From Campylobacter ornithocola (GTDB taxonomy: Bacteria; Campylobacterota; Campylobacteria; Campylobacterales; Campylobacteraceae), in the NCBI RefSeq assembly GCF_013201605.1, contig NZ_CP053848.1, positions 1,364,001-1,428,000 on the forward strand: a DNA stretch of 64,000 bases. The letters run 5' to 3'. The notes under the pieces were generated by a model. The model did not search any database. It saw only the letters and a list, made by a program, of their open reading frames with translations, and was not told the origin of the DNA. How positions within the stretch are numbered: position 1 is the first letter of the stretch; the number at the start of each line of letters is the position of its first letter. A program made the translations under genes and the position numbers. Of this stretch, positions 42,827 to 51,968 are shown piece after piece.

Positions 42827-45466
42827 TTATTTTAATGCGCCCCAATTTTTGGCAATACTTGATGAAGTTTTTAATTTAACTTTTAATTTTACAATATTTT
42901 CCATAATATCACTAGCATTTTTTGCAAAATCCTCACAAAGTTCATCTTTTACTTCAAAAATAAGCTCATCATGAATTTGTAAAATCAAGCGTTTATTTTC
43001 ATCTAAATCTTTTGCAATTTCTATCATTGCAAGTTTTATTATATCGGCAGCAGAGCCTTGAAGTGTAGAGTTAATACTCTCTCTTTCATACATTGCTACA
43101 TACATTGGCTTTGCATTTTCAAAATCAAAATAGCGCTTACGACCTAATAAAGTCTTTACAAAGCCATTTTGCTTAGCTTCATTTTTTACCTTTTCAAAAT
43201 ATGTCTTAATACTAGTAAAATTCTCAAAATATTTTTCAATATACTCTTTAGCTAATTTTGCTTCTATTTTTAAATTTTGGCTCAAAGTCTTATAACCCAT
43301 ACCATAAATAAGACCAAAATTTATGCTTTTAGCAATACTTCTTGTCTCATAATCACTATGATTAAAAATCATAATAGCAGTTTTTGCATGAATATCCTCA
43401 TCATTTAAAAAGGTCTCTAACAACTTTTCATCTTCGCTAAAATGCGCTAGCATTCTAAGCTCAATTTGTGAATAATCAAGCGAAATAAAACTAAATCCTT
43501 CTTTTGCTACAAAACAGGATTTATAATCTTTAGCGTATTGACCATGTGCAGGGATATTTTGTAAATTTGGATCCTTAGATGAAAGGCGTCCAGTAGCTGT
43601 TCCTGTTTGCAAAAAGCTTGAATAAATTCTTGAGTTTTTATCTTTTTTAGCTAATTTTAACAAAGGCTCACAATAAGTAGAAACTAATTTTGCAAGCTCT
43701 CTATAAGCTAAAATTTCTTTTACAATCAGATGGTTATCTAAAATAGCATTTAAAACCTTTTCATCAGTAGAATACCCTGTTTTACTTTTTTTACCACTTG
43801 GTAGCTTTAGTTTCTCAAATAAAATATCCCCTACTTGCTTAGGAGAGTTAATATTAAATTTTTCACCTGCTAAATCATATATTTTTTCACTTAGTGTTTT
43901 AATATCTTGATTAAAACTTTGCATTAAGCCTTCAAGTTTTTGAGTATCGAGTTTAATGCCATTATTTTCCATCATAATAAGCACTTTGATAAATTCAAAC
44001 TCACTTTTTTGTGCAAGATCAAACAAAGGTTTTTCTAAATTTTTTAAAAAGTATAAGTAAAATCTCAAAGTAATATAAGCATCTTCAGCGGCATATTTAC
44101 AAGCTTTTTCTATATCAACCCCTGCAAAGCATTCTCCTTTTTTCACCAAATCTTCAAAATGCAAAGTCTCATAATCAAATAATCTTTTTGCCAAATCATC
44201 CATATTTACACGCAAACTTGGCTCTTTAAGCCATGCAAGTATCATAGTATCAGCATATTTTTTTGGAGGAAGTAAGTTAAAATTATTTTTTATGATTTCA
44301 AAATCATATTTAAGATTATGTCCTATAACCGTGCTTTGATAAATTTTTTCTATCCCTTTTTTAGCAGCTTGCATAGAAATTTGCTCGCAAACTCCTAAAT
44401 AATCATGTGCAAGTGGCACATAAAAAGCTTCGCTTTCATGAAAACAAAAACTAAATCCTACTATTTTTGCTTCTTTGGTATCTAAACCTGTAGTTTCTGT
44501 ATCAAAAGCAATAATACTTTGATTATCAATTTTTTCTAAAATTTCAAATAGTTCTTTCTCATCTAAAATTAATCTTGCATTAAATCCTAAATTTTTACCT
44601 TTATTAGTAGGATTGGTGCATAGTTTTTTCAACAAAGCATTTAATTCATAATACTCTAAAATATCCATAATCTTAAGCAAAGGTTCATCTTTTGGATACT
44701 CACAATTTAAAAGCATATTTTTTACATTTAAATCTTCATACAAAGAAGCAAGTTTTTTGCTTAAAAAAGCATTTTCTTTACCTTCAAGCAACAAATTACG
44801 GCTTCTTTCATTACGCACTAGTGTTAAGTTCTCATAAATTCCTTCAATACTTTCAAACTCATCAAGTAAATTCTTAGCACCCTTAGCACCAATTCCTTTT
44901 ACACCTGGGATATTATCTGAACTATCACCACATAGTGCTAGAAAATCTCTTATTTGACTAGGTTTTACCCCATATTTTTCCAAACACCCTGCTTCATTAT
45001 AATCATTTTTTGAAATAGGACTATAAATACTAACTTTATTATCTTTTATAAGTTGATATAAATCTTTATCTTGAGTGATAATTCTTATAAAAATATCTTT
45101 ATCTTTACATTCTTTAACCAAAGAAGCAATGATATCATCAGCCTCATATCCTTCGTAAGAAAAACTTGAAAAACCCATTTTTTCTATCATTTGAATACAA
45201 ATTGGAATTTGAGCTAATAAATCAGGTGGAGGTGGAGTGCGGTTGATTTTATAATTTGGATCAATTTCACTTCTAAAAGTTTTTCCTTTGCTATCAAGAG
45301 CAAAAATAATCATATCGCTAAGATGTTCACTTTTCAAACTATAAATAAAATTAGCAAAACCACTAATCATATTACTAGGCTCGCCTTTTGAATTTTTTAA
45401 ACCTTTTAAAGCATAAAAAAGTCTAAAGAAAAAGCCAAAAGTATCAATTATCGTTAATGTTTTCAT
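42827..45466 (-). CDS. polA: DNA polymerase I
   Basis: An 879-residue family A polymerase with three domains: the 5'-3' exonuclease (about 1-290, including YEGYEADD and GIGAKGAKNLL), a 3'-5' exonuclease domain whose first catalytic motif is FDTETTG (about residue 320), and the polymerase domain with LDYSQIELR, SINFGLIYGMG and QIHDELIFE. The ATG at 45466 has an AGGA site and gives MKTLTIIDTFGF; an upstream in-frame start at 45496 adds ten atypical residues. It is placed before motA as in C. jejuni. Confidence 0.96.
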   Translation of the reverse strand: MKTLTIIDTFGFFFRLFYALKGLKNSKGEPSNMISGFANFIYSLKSEHLSDMIIFALDSKGKTFRSEIDPNYKINRTPPPPDLLAQIPICIQMIEKMGFSSFSYEGYEADDIIASLVKECKDKDIFIRIITQDKDLYQLIKDNKVSIYSPISKNDYNEAGCLEKYGVKPSQIRDFLALCGDSSDNIPGVKGIGAKGAKNLLDEFESIEGIYENLTLVRNERSRNLLLEGKENAFLSKKLASLYEDLNVKNMLLNCEYPKDEPLLKIMDILEYYELNALLKKLCTNPTNKGKNLGFNARLILDEKELFEILEKIDNQSIIAFDTETTGLDTKEAKIVGFSFCFHESEAFYVPLAHDYLGVCEQISMQAAKKGIEKIYQSTVIGHNLKYDFEIIKNNFNLLPPKKYADTMILAWLKEPSLRVNMDDLAKRLFDYETLHFEDLVKKGECFAGVDIEKACKYAAEDAYITLRFYLYFLKNLEKPLFDLAQKSEFEFIKVLIMMENNGIKLDTQKLEGLMQSFNQDIKTLSEKIYDLAGEKFNINSPKQVGDILFEKLKLPSGKKSKTGYSTDEKVLNAILDNHLIVKEILAYRELAKLVSTYCEPLLKLAKKDKNSRIYSSFLQTGTATGRLSSKDPNLQNIPAHGQYAKDYKSCFVAKEGFSFISLDYSQIELRMLAHFSEDEKLLETFLNDEDIHAKTAIMIFNHSDYETRSIAKSINFGLIYGMGYKTLSQNLKIEAKLAKEYIEKYFENFTSIKTYFEKVKNEAKQNGFVKTLLGRKRYFDFENAKPMYVAMYERESINSTLQGSAADIIKLAMIEIAKDLDENKRLILQIHDELIFEVKDELCEDFAKNASDIMENIVKLKVKLKTSSSIAKNWGALK

Positions 45467-45572
45467 TTTTTTCCTACTATTAAAAAATAACAGCAATTAT
45501 CACCCAAATTTATTTAAAAATCGGTAAAAAGTTTAAATTTATATTTTAGACATTTTAGATAGAATTATCATT

Positions 45573-46952
45573 TTGAAAAATCAAAACAAAGGTTTAATCT
45601 TGCAAACAAAATCAATCGCGGATGAAAATTTTCAAACACCCGAAGGAAAAAAAGCTTTTAAAAAAGCTGTATTTTCTTGTTGGCTAGGAACTGCTATGGA
45701 ATATGCAGATTTTGCGCTTTATGGCTTAGCTGCGGCTACTATTTTTTCAGAAGTTTTCTTTCCTGAACAAACTCCTGTTATAGCGTTATTACTTAGCTTT
45801 GTTACCTATGGTATAGGTTTTATCGCTAGACCTATTGGGGCTTTATTTTTTGGATATTTGGGGGATAAATACGGAAGGAAAAATGTATTGATGAGCACCA
45901 TTGCATTAATGGGTATTTCAACTACTTTAATTGGTTTTATACCAAGTTATGCAGTGATTGGAATTTGGGCTCCTATATGTTTGGTTATTTTACGTTTTAT
46001 GCAAGGCTTTGGAGCAGGCGCTGAGCTTTCAGGTGGGACTGTCATGCTTGGAGAATATGCTCCTAGTAAACACAGAGGCTTAATTTCTTCCATTATAGCT
46101 CTTGGATCAAATAGCGGAACCTTGCTTGCAGCTTTTGTGTGGCTTTTAGTTACAAGCATGGATGATGCTAGTTTTAAAGAATGGGGTTGGAGAATTCCTT
46201 TTATAGGAAGTATTTTCATAGCACTTTTTGCTGTTTATATGCGTTTAAATGTAAAAGAAACCCCTGTTTTTGAAAAGCAAAAAGAATTAATGCTAAAAAT
46301 TCGCCATGAAAATGAAATTCATATGAAAAAAGATGAAAGAACTTTTTGGCAAAAAAGTCGTGCGTTTTGGACCATGGTAGGCATAAGGATAGGTGAAAAT
46401 GGTCCTTCTTATCTAGCACAAGGTTTTATAGTAGGTTATGTAACTAAAATTTTACTTCTTGATAAATCAGTGGCTACAACTGCTGTTGTTATTGCTTCTT
46501 TGGTAGGATTTTTAGTTATACCTTTAGCAGGGTACTTAAGCGATAAATTTGGAAGGCGTATTACCTATAGAACATTTTGTCTGCTTTTAATGCTTTATGC
46601 CTTTCCTGCTTTTATGCTACTTGATAGCAAAAATGAAATTATCGTGATTTTAACCATCATCGTAGGTATGTCTTTAGCATCTTTGGGAATTTTTGGCGTG
46701 CAAGCTGCATGGGGTGTGGAGCTTTTTGGGGCAAAAAATCGCTATACCAAAATGGCACTAGCAAAAGAATTTGGCTCTATACTTTCAGGAGGAACTGCTC
46801 CTATGATAGCCTCTGCTTTACTCGCTTATTATGGCACTTGGTGGCCAATAGCCTTGTATTTTGTTATCACCGCAGGAATTGGTTTTACCACAACTTTCTT
46901 TGCACCAGAAACTAGAGGTAGAGATTTAAATTTAATAGAAGATGCGATATGA
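45573..46952 (+). CDS. MFS transporter (metabolite:H+ symporter type)
   Basis: A 459-residue 12-helix transporter of the major facilitator superfamily, similar to the proline/betaine or dicarboxylate symporter (MHS) subgroup. It has the loop 2-3 motif GYLGDKYGRKN, and AGAELSGGTVMLGEYAP in the fourth-fifth segments. The start is TTG 45573. It corresponds in context to C. jejuni Cj0339 and overlaps the nucleoside hydrolase gene by 4 bp (ATGA). The pairing suggests a nucleoside as substrate, but this is inference. Confidence 0.88.
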   Translation: MKNQNKGLILQTKSIADENFQTPEGKKAFKKAVFSCWLGTAMEYADFALYGLAAATIFSEVFFPEQTPVIALLLSFVTYGIGFIARPIGALFFGYLGDKYGRKNVLMSTIALMGISTTLIGFIPSYAVIGIWAPICLVILRFMQGFGAGAELSGGTVMLGEYAPSKHRGLISSIIALGSNSGTLLAAFVWLLVTSMDDASFKEWGWRIPFIGSIFIALFAVYMRLNVKETPVFEKQKELMLKIRHENEIHMKKDERTFWQKSRAFWTMVGIRIGENGPSYLAQGFIVGYVTKILLLDKSVATTAVVIASLVGFLVIPLAGYLSDKFGRRITYRTFCLLLMLYAFPAFMLLDSKNEIIVILTIIVGMSLASLGIFGVQAAWGVELFGAKNRYTKMALAKEFGSILSGGTAPMIASALLAYYGTWWPIALYFVITAGIGFTTTFFAPETRGRDLNLIEDAI

Positions 46953-47956
46953 TACGCCTTATTTTAGATACTGATATAGGCAATGGCATAGTAGGGGCTA
47001 ATACTGATGATGGTTTAGCCCTTGGGCTTATTTTAGCCTCTAAAGAAATTAAACTTGAAATGATTAGCACTTTAAGTGGTAATGTGCAAGCTTTAACTGC
47101 TTATAGCGTTGCTAAAGATTTATTAAATAAGCTTAATCTAGACATACCTTTGTATTTAGGTGCCCATGAAGCTTTATATGAAGATAGTCATTTTTGGAGA
47201 CAAAGATTAGATAAAAGCGTAGAAGAGTTTAAACTTACTTATCTTTGGGATCATATAAAACCTATAAAAATCCTAGAAAACATAAACCCAAATGCTTGTA
47301 TGAAAATGGGCGAGCTCATTATGCAAAATCCAGGTGAAATTTCAATTTGTGCTATAGGACCTTTAACAAATATAGCCATAGCTATGAAGCTTTTTAAAGA
47401 CTTTGATAAAAATGTGAAAGAAATTTTTATCATGGGTGGAAGTTTTGATATGCCTTATCATATCAAAGATACAAATTTTGGATTTGATCCTGAAGCTGCT
47501 CGTATAGTTTTAAACTCAAGAGCTAAAATCACACTTGTTCCTTATAATGCAACAATGCAAACTATGCTCACACATGAAGATTTAAATGCTTTAAAAAATC
47601 AAAATCCTCTTTGTGATTTTTTAGTACAAACTTTAAGAGTTTGGATTGATTATGCAAGCAAAACAAGAGGCACAAATGGTACATGGATACATGATGCATT
47701 AACTATTGCTTATATGCTTGATCCAAATTTAGCAAATTTTGATGAGTATTTAGTAGATGTCATTTGTGATAGTATTTTTGCTAGAGGAAGCACGATAAGG
47801 TGTTTTAAAGATGCAAAAATGCCTATGAAAAATCATGAATTAAAAAACACCGTAAAAGTTTTAAAAGATATTGATAATGCTAGACTTTTAAATCTTTTAA
47901 AATCAAGACTTTTAAATGGAATTTGCTATGAAAACTACAAAAGCATAACGACTTAA
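46949..47956 (+). CDS. Nucleoside hydrolase (inosine-uridine preferring type)
   Basis: A 335-residue IunH-family nucleoside hydrolase that splits nucleosides to base and ribose. The calcium-binding N-terminal motif is DTDIGNG...NTDDGLAL, slightly longer than the usual DxDxGxDDA, and the late WIHDALTIAYMLDP supplies further ligand and catalytic residues. It is translationally coupled to the MFS gene, so uptake and hydrolysis are probably linked. Its 3' end overlaps the convergent DedA-like gene by 45 bp. Confidence 0.88.
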   Translation: MIRLILDTDIGNGIVGANTDDGLALGLILASKEIKLEMISTLSGNVQALTAYSVAKDLLNKLNLDIPLYLGAHEALYEDSHFWRQRLDKSVEEFKLTYLWDHIKPIKILENINPNACMKMGELIMQNPGEISICAIGPLTNIAIAMKLFKDFDKNVKEIFIMGGSFDMPYHIKDTNFGFDPEAARIVLNSRAKITLVPYNATMQTMLTHEDLNALKNQNPLCDFLVQTLRVWIDYASKTRGTNGTWIHDALTIAYMLDPNLANFDEYLVDVICDSIFARGSTIRCFKDAKMPMKNHELKNTVKVLKDIDNARLLNLLKSRLLNGICYENYKSITT

Positions 47957-48355
47957 TTTACCCAAGGCTATAAAAATACTTGCTTTTAAAAAAGAATACT
48001 TAGCAAATCCAAGCCCTAATGCAAAAAGATCTCCCACTATGGGTAAAAAAGTAAAAAAAGCATATAAGGAACCAAATTTTTTAAAATTTGCATTGATTTT
48101 TTCTAATTTACACAAAGAGTCTTTAAAATATTTTTCTAAAATTTGACTCTCTCCAAAATAAGCTAACGCATAAGTACTTAAACTACCCAAAGTATTTCCC
48201 AAACTTGCTACAAATAAAACCATATAAGCATTAAAATCTAATTTTACAAAAACAAGCACAAAAGCCTCACTTGCCATAGGCAAAAGCGTACTAGAGAGAA
48301 AACATACTATAAAAAGCCCTATATAGCTTATATCATTATATAAAAAATCAAACAT
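47912..48355 (-). CDS. Small DedA/YqaA-family membrane protein
   Basis: A 147-residue membrane protein with three to four hydrophobic segments, related to the SNARE-associated/DedA-like YqaA family (conserved GLFIVCFLSSTLLPMASE start and the ASLGNTLGSLSTYALAYFG segment). Such proteins are thought to act in lipid scrambling or membrane homeostasis. Its counterpart follows the nucleoside hydrolase in C. jejuni as well. It is convergent with the hydrolase, overlapping it by 45 bp. Confidence 0.82.
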   Translation of the reverse strand: MFDFLYNDISYIGLFIVCFLSSTLLPMASEAFVLVFVKLDFNAYMVLFVASLGNTLGSLSTYALAYFGESQILEKYFKDSLCKLEKINANFKKFGSLYAFFTFLPIVGDLFALGLGFAKYSFLKASIFIALGKLSRYAFVVFIANSI

Positions 48356-48462
48356 TACAAATTTTCTTAGTGTTTATTTTCCAAACTATCATTTTAAAGA
48401 ATTTTTAATAATAATTATCTTAGAATGTAAAGCCATTTGGTAATTTTTTAAAAGGAAAAACT

Positions 48463-48534
48463 ATGGAAAGGAAAAAAATTTCTAAATTAAATTTAGAATA
48501 CTCATTCAACAAAGCTTCTTTTTCTTGGCGCTAA
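48463..48534 (+). CDS. Possible leader peptide upstream of trpB
   Basis: A 23-codon ORF (MERKKISKLNLEYSFNKASF, then SWR and a stop) with an AAAAGGAAAAA ribosome-binding site five bases before its ATG. It has a Trp codon second from the end, 97 bases before trpB. This would suit a translational or attenuation leader, but there is only one Trp codon and I see no clear terminator/antiterminator pair. It may be a chance ORF or a remnant. Confidence 0.4.
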   Translation: MERKKISKLNLEYSFNKASFSWR

Positions 48535-48630
48535 GCCTGCTACTACATTCTCAATCATTTTTTATTTTACATTTTTAGTTTTAGTTAATCATTTTTGATT
48601 TTAAATTATTAATCATTTTAAGGAAGTACT

Positions 48631-49806
48631 ATGAAAAAATATTATGGAAAATTTGGTGGACAATTTGTGCCAAATGAAGTAAAAATAGCATTATGTGAAG
48701 TAGAAAAAGCTTTTTTAAAACTCAAAAAAGATAAAGATTTTAATACAAAATTAAAAGAACTCTTAACTAATTACGTGGGAAGACCTACACCTTTATATCA
48801 TGCTAAAAATTTAAGCAAGCTTTATAATCATGAAATTTATTTAAAAAGGGAAGACTTAACTCACACAGGAGCTCATAAGATCAATAATGCCATAGCTCAA
48901 GCTTTAATGGCAAAGAAAATGAATAAGAAAAAAATTATTGCAGAAACAGGAGCAGGACAACACGGGCTTGCAACTGCTACTGCTGCAGCACTTTTAGGAC
49001 TTGAGTGCGAGATATTTATGGGATCTATTGATGTAAAAAGACAAGCTTTAAATGTTTATAAAATGGAGCTTTTAGGAGCAAAAGTCCATGCAGTAGAAAG
49101 TGGGAGTAAGACTTTAAGTGATGCAGTAGATGAGGCTTTAAGCTTTTGGGTTAAAAATACCAAAGAAGTATTTTATGTAGTAGGAAGTGCGGTGGGACCT
49201 TATCCTTATCCACAAATTGTTACACATTTTCAAAGTATTATAGGCAAAGAATGCAAAATACAGCTTAAAAAATTAAACAAAAAAGTAGATTACATCATAG
49301 CAGCAGCTGGAGGTGGTAGCAATGCTGCTGGAATTTTTTATGCATTTTTAAAAGATGAAAAAGTTAAACTCATAGGTGTTGAAGCAGCAGGTTTAGGCAA
49401 AGATACACCTTATCATGCAGCCACACTTACTAAGGGCAAAGAAGGTATTATCCATGGTATGAAAACTAAAGTTTTACAAAATGATAAAGGTCAAATTGCA
49501 CATACTTTTAGTATTTCTGCTGGACTTGATTATCCTGGGATAGGACCTTTACACGCATATTTACAAGAAAGCAAAAGAGCAAGCTATCATGCTATCAGCG
49601 ATGATGAGTGTATTAATGCTTTAAAATTATTATGCAAAGAGGAAGGTATTATACCTGCTATTGAAAGCTCACATGCACTAGCTTATTTAGAAAAACTTTG
49701 TCCTACTTTGAAGAAAAAAAGTGTAATAATTGTAAACCTTTCAGGAAGAGGCGATAAAGACATGCATAGTGTTTATGAATATAAAAAGGGTGAAATTTAT
49801 GGATAA
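48631..49806 (+). CDS. trpB: Tryptophan synthase beta chain (orphan)
   Basis: A 391-residue TrpB that condenses indole with serine. It opens YYGKFGGQFVPNE, has the PLP lysine in HTGAHKINNA, the phosphate-binding AAGGGSNAAG and SGRGDKDM at the C-terminus. In C. jejuni trpB lies in a trp operon; here no trpA or other trp gene is next to it, so it either salvages indole or partners with a TrpA encoded elsewhere. Upstream is a 275-bp gap with a possible leader ORF. AAGGAAG precedes the ATG. Confidence 0.93.
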   Translation: MKKYYGKFGGQFVPNEVKIALCEVEKAFLKLKKDKDFNTKLKELLTNYVGRPTPLYHAKNLSKLYNHEIYLKREDLTHTGAHKINNAIAQALMAKKMNKKKIIAETGAGQHGLATATAAALLGLECEIFMGSIDVKRQALNVYKMELLGAKVHAVESGSKTLSDAVDEALSFWVKNTKEVFYVVGSAVGPYPYPQIVTHFQSIIGKECKIQLKKLNKKVDYIIAAAGGGSNAAGIFYAFLKDEKVKLIGVEAAGLGKDTPYHAATLTKGKEGIIHGMKTKVLQNDKGQIAHTFSISAGLDYPGIGPLHAYLQESKRASYHAISDDECINALKLLCKEEGIIPAIESSHALAYLEKLCPTLKKKSVIIVNLSGRGDKDMHSVYEYKKGEIYG

Positions 49807-49880
49807 GCTAAAACTTTTTTTAGTTTATACTAATTTAATTTATATTTTGATAATATTTATAAAAAACAAAAGGAGTAGCT

Positions 49881-50048
49881 TTGGAATTTACTATACTTAT
49901 TTTACTTGCAATTTCAATCTTGTTGATTCTAATAAAGCCTGAAAAAGAAAAATTGATTTTTGGAATTTTCCTTTGTGGTGCTTTATTAAATTATTTTATG
50001 TATTTAGTAGCTAGCTTTGACTCTATTATCCCAAGTGGTAATTGGTAA
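49881..50048 (+). CDS. dba: Dba-like small membrane protein coupled to DsbI
   Basis: A 55-residue protein with two hydrophobic helices (about residues 2-18 and 24-46), starting at TTG 49881 with AAGGAG upstream and ending in NW. It lies 11 bp upstream of dsbI. C. jejuni has the same arrangement: the small dba gene is co-transcribed with dsbI and its translation is needed for DsbI production. I assign the name from this arrangement and the protein character. Confidence 0.8.
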   Translation: MEFTILILLAISILLILIKPEKEKLIFGIFLCGALLNYFMYLVASFDSIIPSGNW

Positions 50049-50059
50049 GGAGAGTAATT

Positions 50060-51649
50060 ATGAATACTTATTTAAGCAAAAATGATCAATATTTTTACTT
50101 TTTTATGACTTCTGCTGTTTTGCTTATTCTAGCAATACCAGTAGGATTTGCAAATATGTATTTAGGATATTTTCATAATGAATCTCCTTGTACACTTTGT
50201 TGGTTTGAACGTATTGGTATGATTGTAATTGGTGTTCTTGGAATGCTTATATTACGATATGGCCCTCAAATAAAATATATTGTTTGTGTATTTTTATTTG
50301 CAGGATATGGAATCTATATGGGAATTCGTCATACAGCTAGTTGGTGGCAAAGAGATATTGGTATAGGTTTAGGAGATAAACTAGTAGGAGCTCATACTTA
50401 TACTTGGGCTGTTGTTGTATATTGGTGTGTTGTTATAGTAATGGGGCTTGCGTTATTATTTATAAGAAAAAATAGCTCTATGATGGAAGATCTTGCTAAT
50501 AAAGAAATTAAAGTTAAACCTTTAAGCACTTATTCGAAATTTGTTATTATTATATCTTTCATAGTAGTTTGTTCTAATGCTTTTCAAGCTCTAATAATCA
50601 ATGGCTTACCTCCTTATACAGGAAAATCAAATCCCGATCGTTTAACTTTTGATATGAATATCATGAGTAAAACTTGGACCACAGAAGTTTGGGGAAGACT
50701 TAGTAAATTTAATCTTTTAGGCAAAAATGTTCCAGAAGATGTCTTTATTAAAGATTTAGTAGAGCCAAAAAAATTAAATTTTGAAAAAAATATCTCTAGC
50801 GGAGCTTTTGAAATTTCAAAAAATATAGAGATGTTAGATACTTATGAAATACAAATACCAGAACTAGAAAAATTTAAACATATCAATGCTATAGCTTATA
50901 ATAAAAATAACGATGAATTTGCTCTTGCAACTAATGAAATGGCTGTATCATACACTAAAGATTTTAAACAATCTAATGGTTTTGTTTTATTTGATAAAAC
51001 AAATGGAAATGATATGAGATACATTGTCGATGCCACTTTTATAGGAAATAAATTTGTCATTGGAGCAGCAAATAAAACTTTCACAGGAACAGAAAAAACA
51101 GATGCTCCTATTGATGAAATGCTAGAATGGCAAACCTTCAAAGAAACAACAAAAAACATAGCACCTGCATTTTTTACCAAAAAAAATGAAAATTGGTTTG
51201 AGCCTTCAAGAAAATATATCCTAACTATAAGAGCAAAACAAAACTATATACACTCTTATGCTAATGATGGTAAATTTTTATACTTAATCACAGTTCCAAA
51301 CAAATTTAGTAAAAAACTTATTTTATCTTATGCAAGCACTAAGGACTATTTATTAAGTGGAGAAAAAGTACTTGAAGTCGACGAAAATTTAAAACTCAAA
51401 GATGGTAGAAGTATCAATGACTATTATATAGTAGGTGCAGATATTATCGGGGATAAAATGTTAGCATTAAGTTTAAATTACAGCACCTTGCTTGTAATTG
51501 ATTATAAAAATGCAAAAATAATCGATGCTTATGAAATTCAAGGACTCGATAATCCAAAATCCATGGCTATAAAAAATAATACTATCTATATTTTAGATCG
51601 TACGAACAGCCAAAAGGATGTTATAAAAACTTATAAAAATCCTTTATAA
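50060..51649 (+). CDS. dsbI: Thiol:disulfide oxidoreductase DsbI
   Basis: A 529-residue inner-membrane protein. The N-terminal half is DsbB-like with five hydrophobic segments and the redox motif CTLCW (about residue 35) after NESP; a periplasmic C-terminal domain of about 300 residues has repeats that look like beta-propeller blades. This two-domain form is the Campylobacter/Helicobacter DsbI, which oxidises a periplasmic DsbA-type partner. The ATG at 50060 follows AAGGAGAG and is preferred to an upstream in-frame start at 50042 that overlaps dba. Confidence 0.9.
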   Translation: MNTYLSKNDQYFYFFMTSAVLLILAIPVGFANMYLGYFHNESPCTLCWFERIGMIVIGVLGMLILRYGPQIKYIVCVFLFAGYGIYMGIRHTASWWQRDIGIGLGDKLVGAHTYTWAVVVYWCVVIVMGLALLFIRKNSSMMEDLANKEIKVKPLSTYSKFVIIISFIVVCSNAFQALIINGLPPYTGKSNPDRLTFDMNIMSKTWTTEVWGRLSKFNLLGKNVPEDVFIKDLVEPKKLNFEKNISSGAFEISKNIEMLDTYEIQIPELEKFKHINAIAYNKNNDEFALATNEMAVSYTKDFKQSNGFVLFDKTNGNDMRYIVDATFIGNKFVIGAANKTFTGTEKTDAPIDEMLEWQTFKETTKNIAPAFFTKKNENWFEPSRKYILTIRAKQNYIHSYANDGKFLYLITVPNKFSKKLILSYASTKDYLLSGEKVLEVDENLKLKDGRSINDYYIVGADIIGDKMLALSLNYSTLLVIDYKNAKIIDAYEIQGLDNPKSMAIKNNTIYILDRTNSQKDVIKTYKNPL

Positions 51650-51652
51650 TTT

Positions 51653-51677
51653 TTCCTGCCTTCTTAATGGGCAGGAA
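51653..51677 (+). terminator. Terminator of dba-dsbI
   Basis: TTCCTGCC (51653-51660) pairs with GGCAGGAA (51670-51677) and is followed by TTTTC, right after the dsbI stop. Confidence 0.75.
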
Positions 51678-51968
51678 TTTTCAAACATCACTTAAGTAAG
51701 CCGTATTATTTGTTATTTTAAAACAATAGTTTATTTTTTACTTCATTTTCTTTTTCAAAAAAAGAGCATATGTTAAAATCTTGTCTTAACTATACTTACA
51801 ATATTCTTTATATTGAATATTTATAATTTTTAAGATATCAGATATTAAATATCTTTATCTGTTTTTATATAGTTTATATAACTTAATTTTTAAATTTCTA
51901 ATAATCTTCTAAAATCAATAATTTCTACACAAAAATTTATTTTGCATTATTTTCTTTTTCGATCAAAT
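51678..51968. other. Intergenic stretch between dsbI and uvrA
   Basis: About 290 bases of very AT-rich DNA between two convergent genes. Apart from the dsbI terminator just upstream, I see only short direct repeats of ATATTTAT/TATTAAATAT type and no ORF with a ribosome-binding site. No RNA gene is recognisable. Confidence 0.6.
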
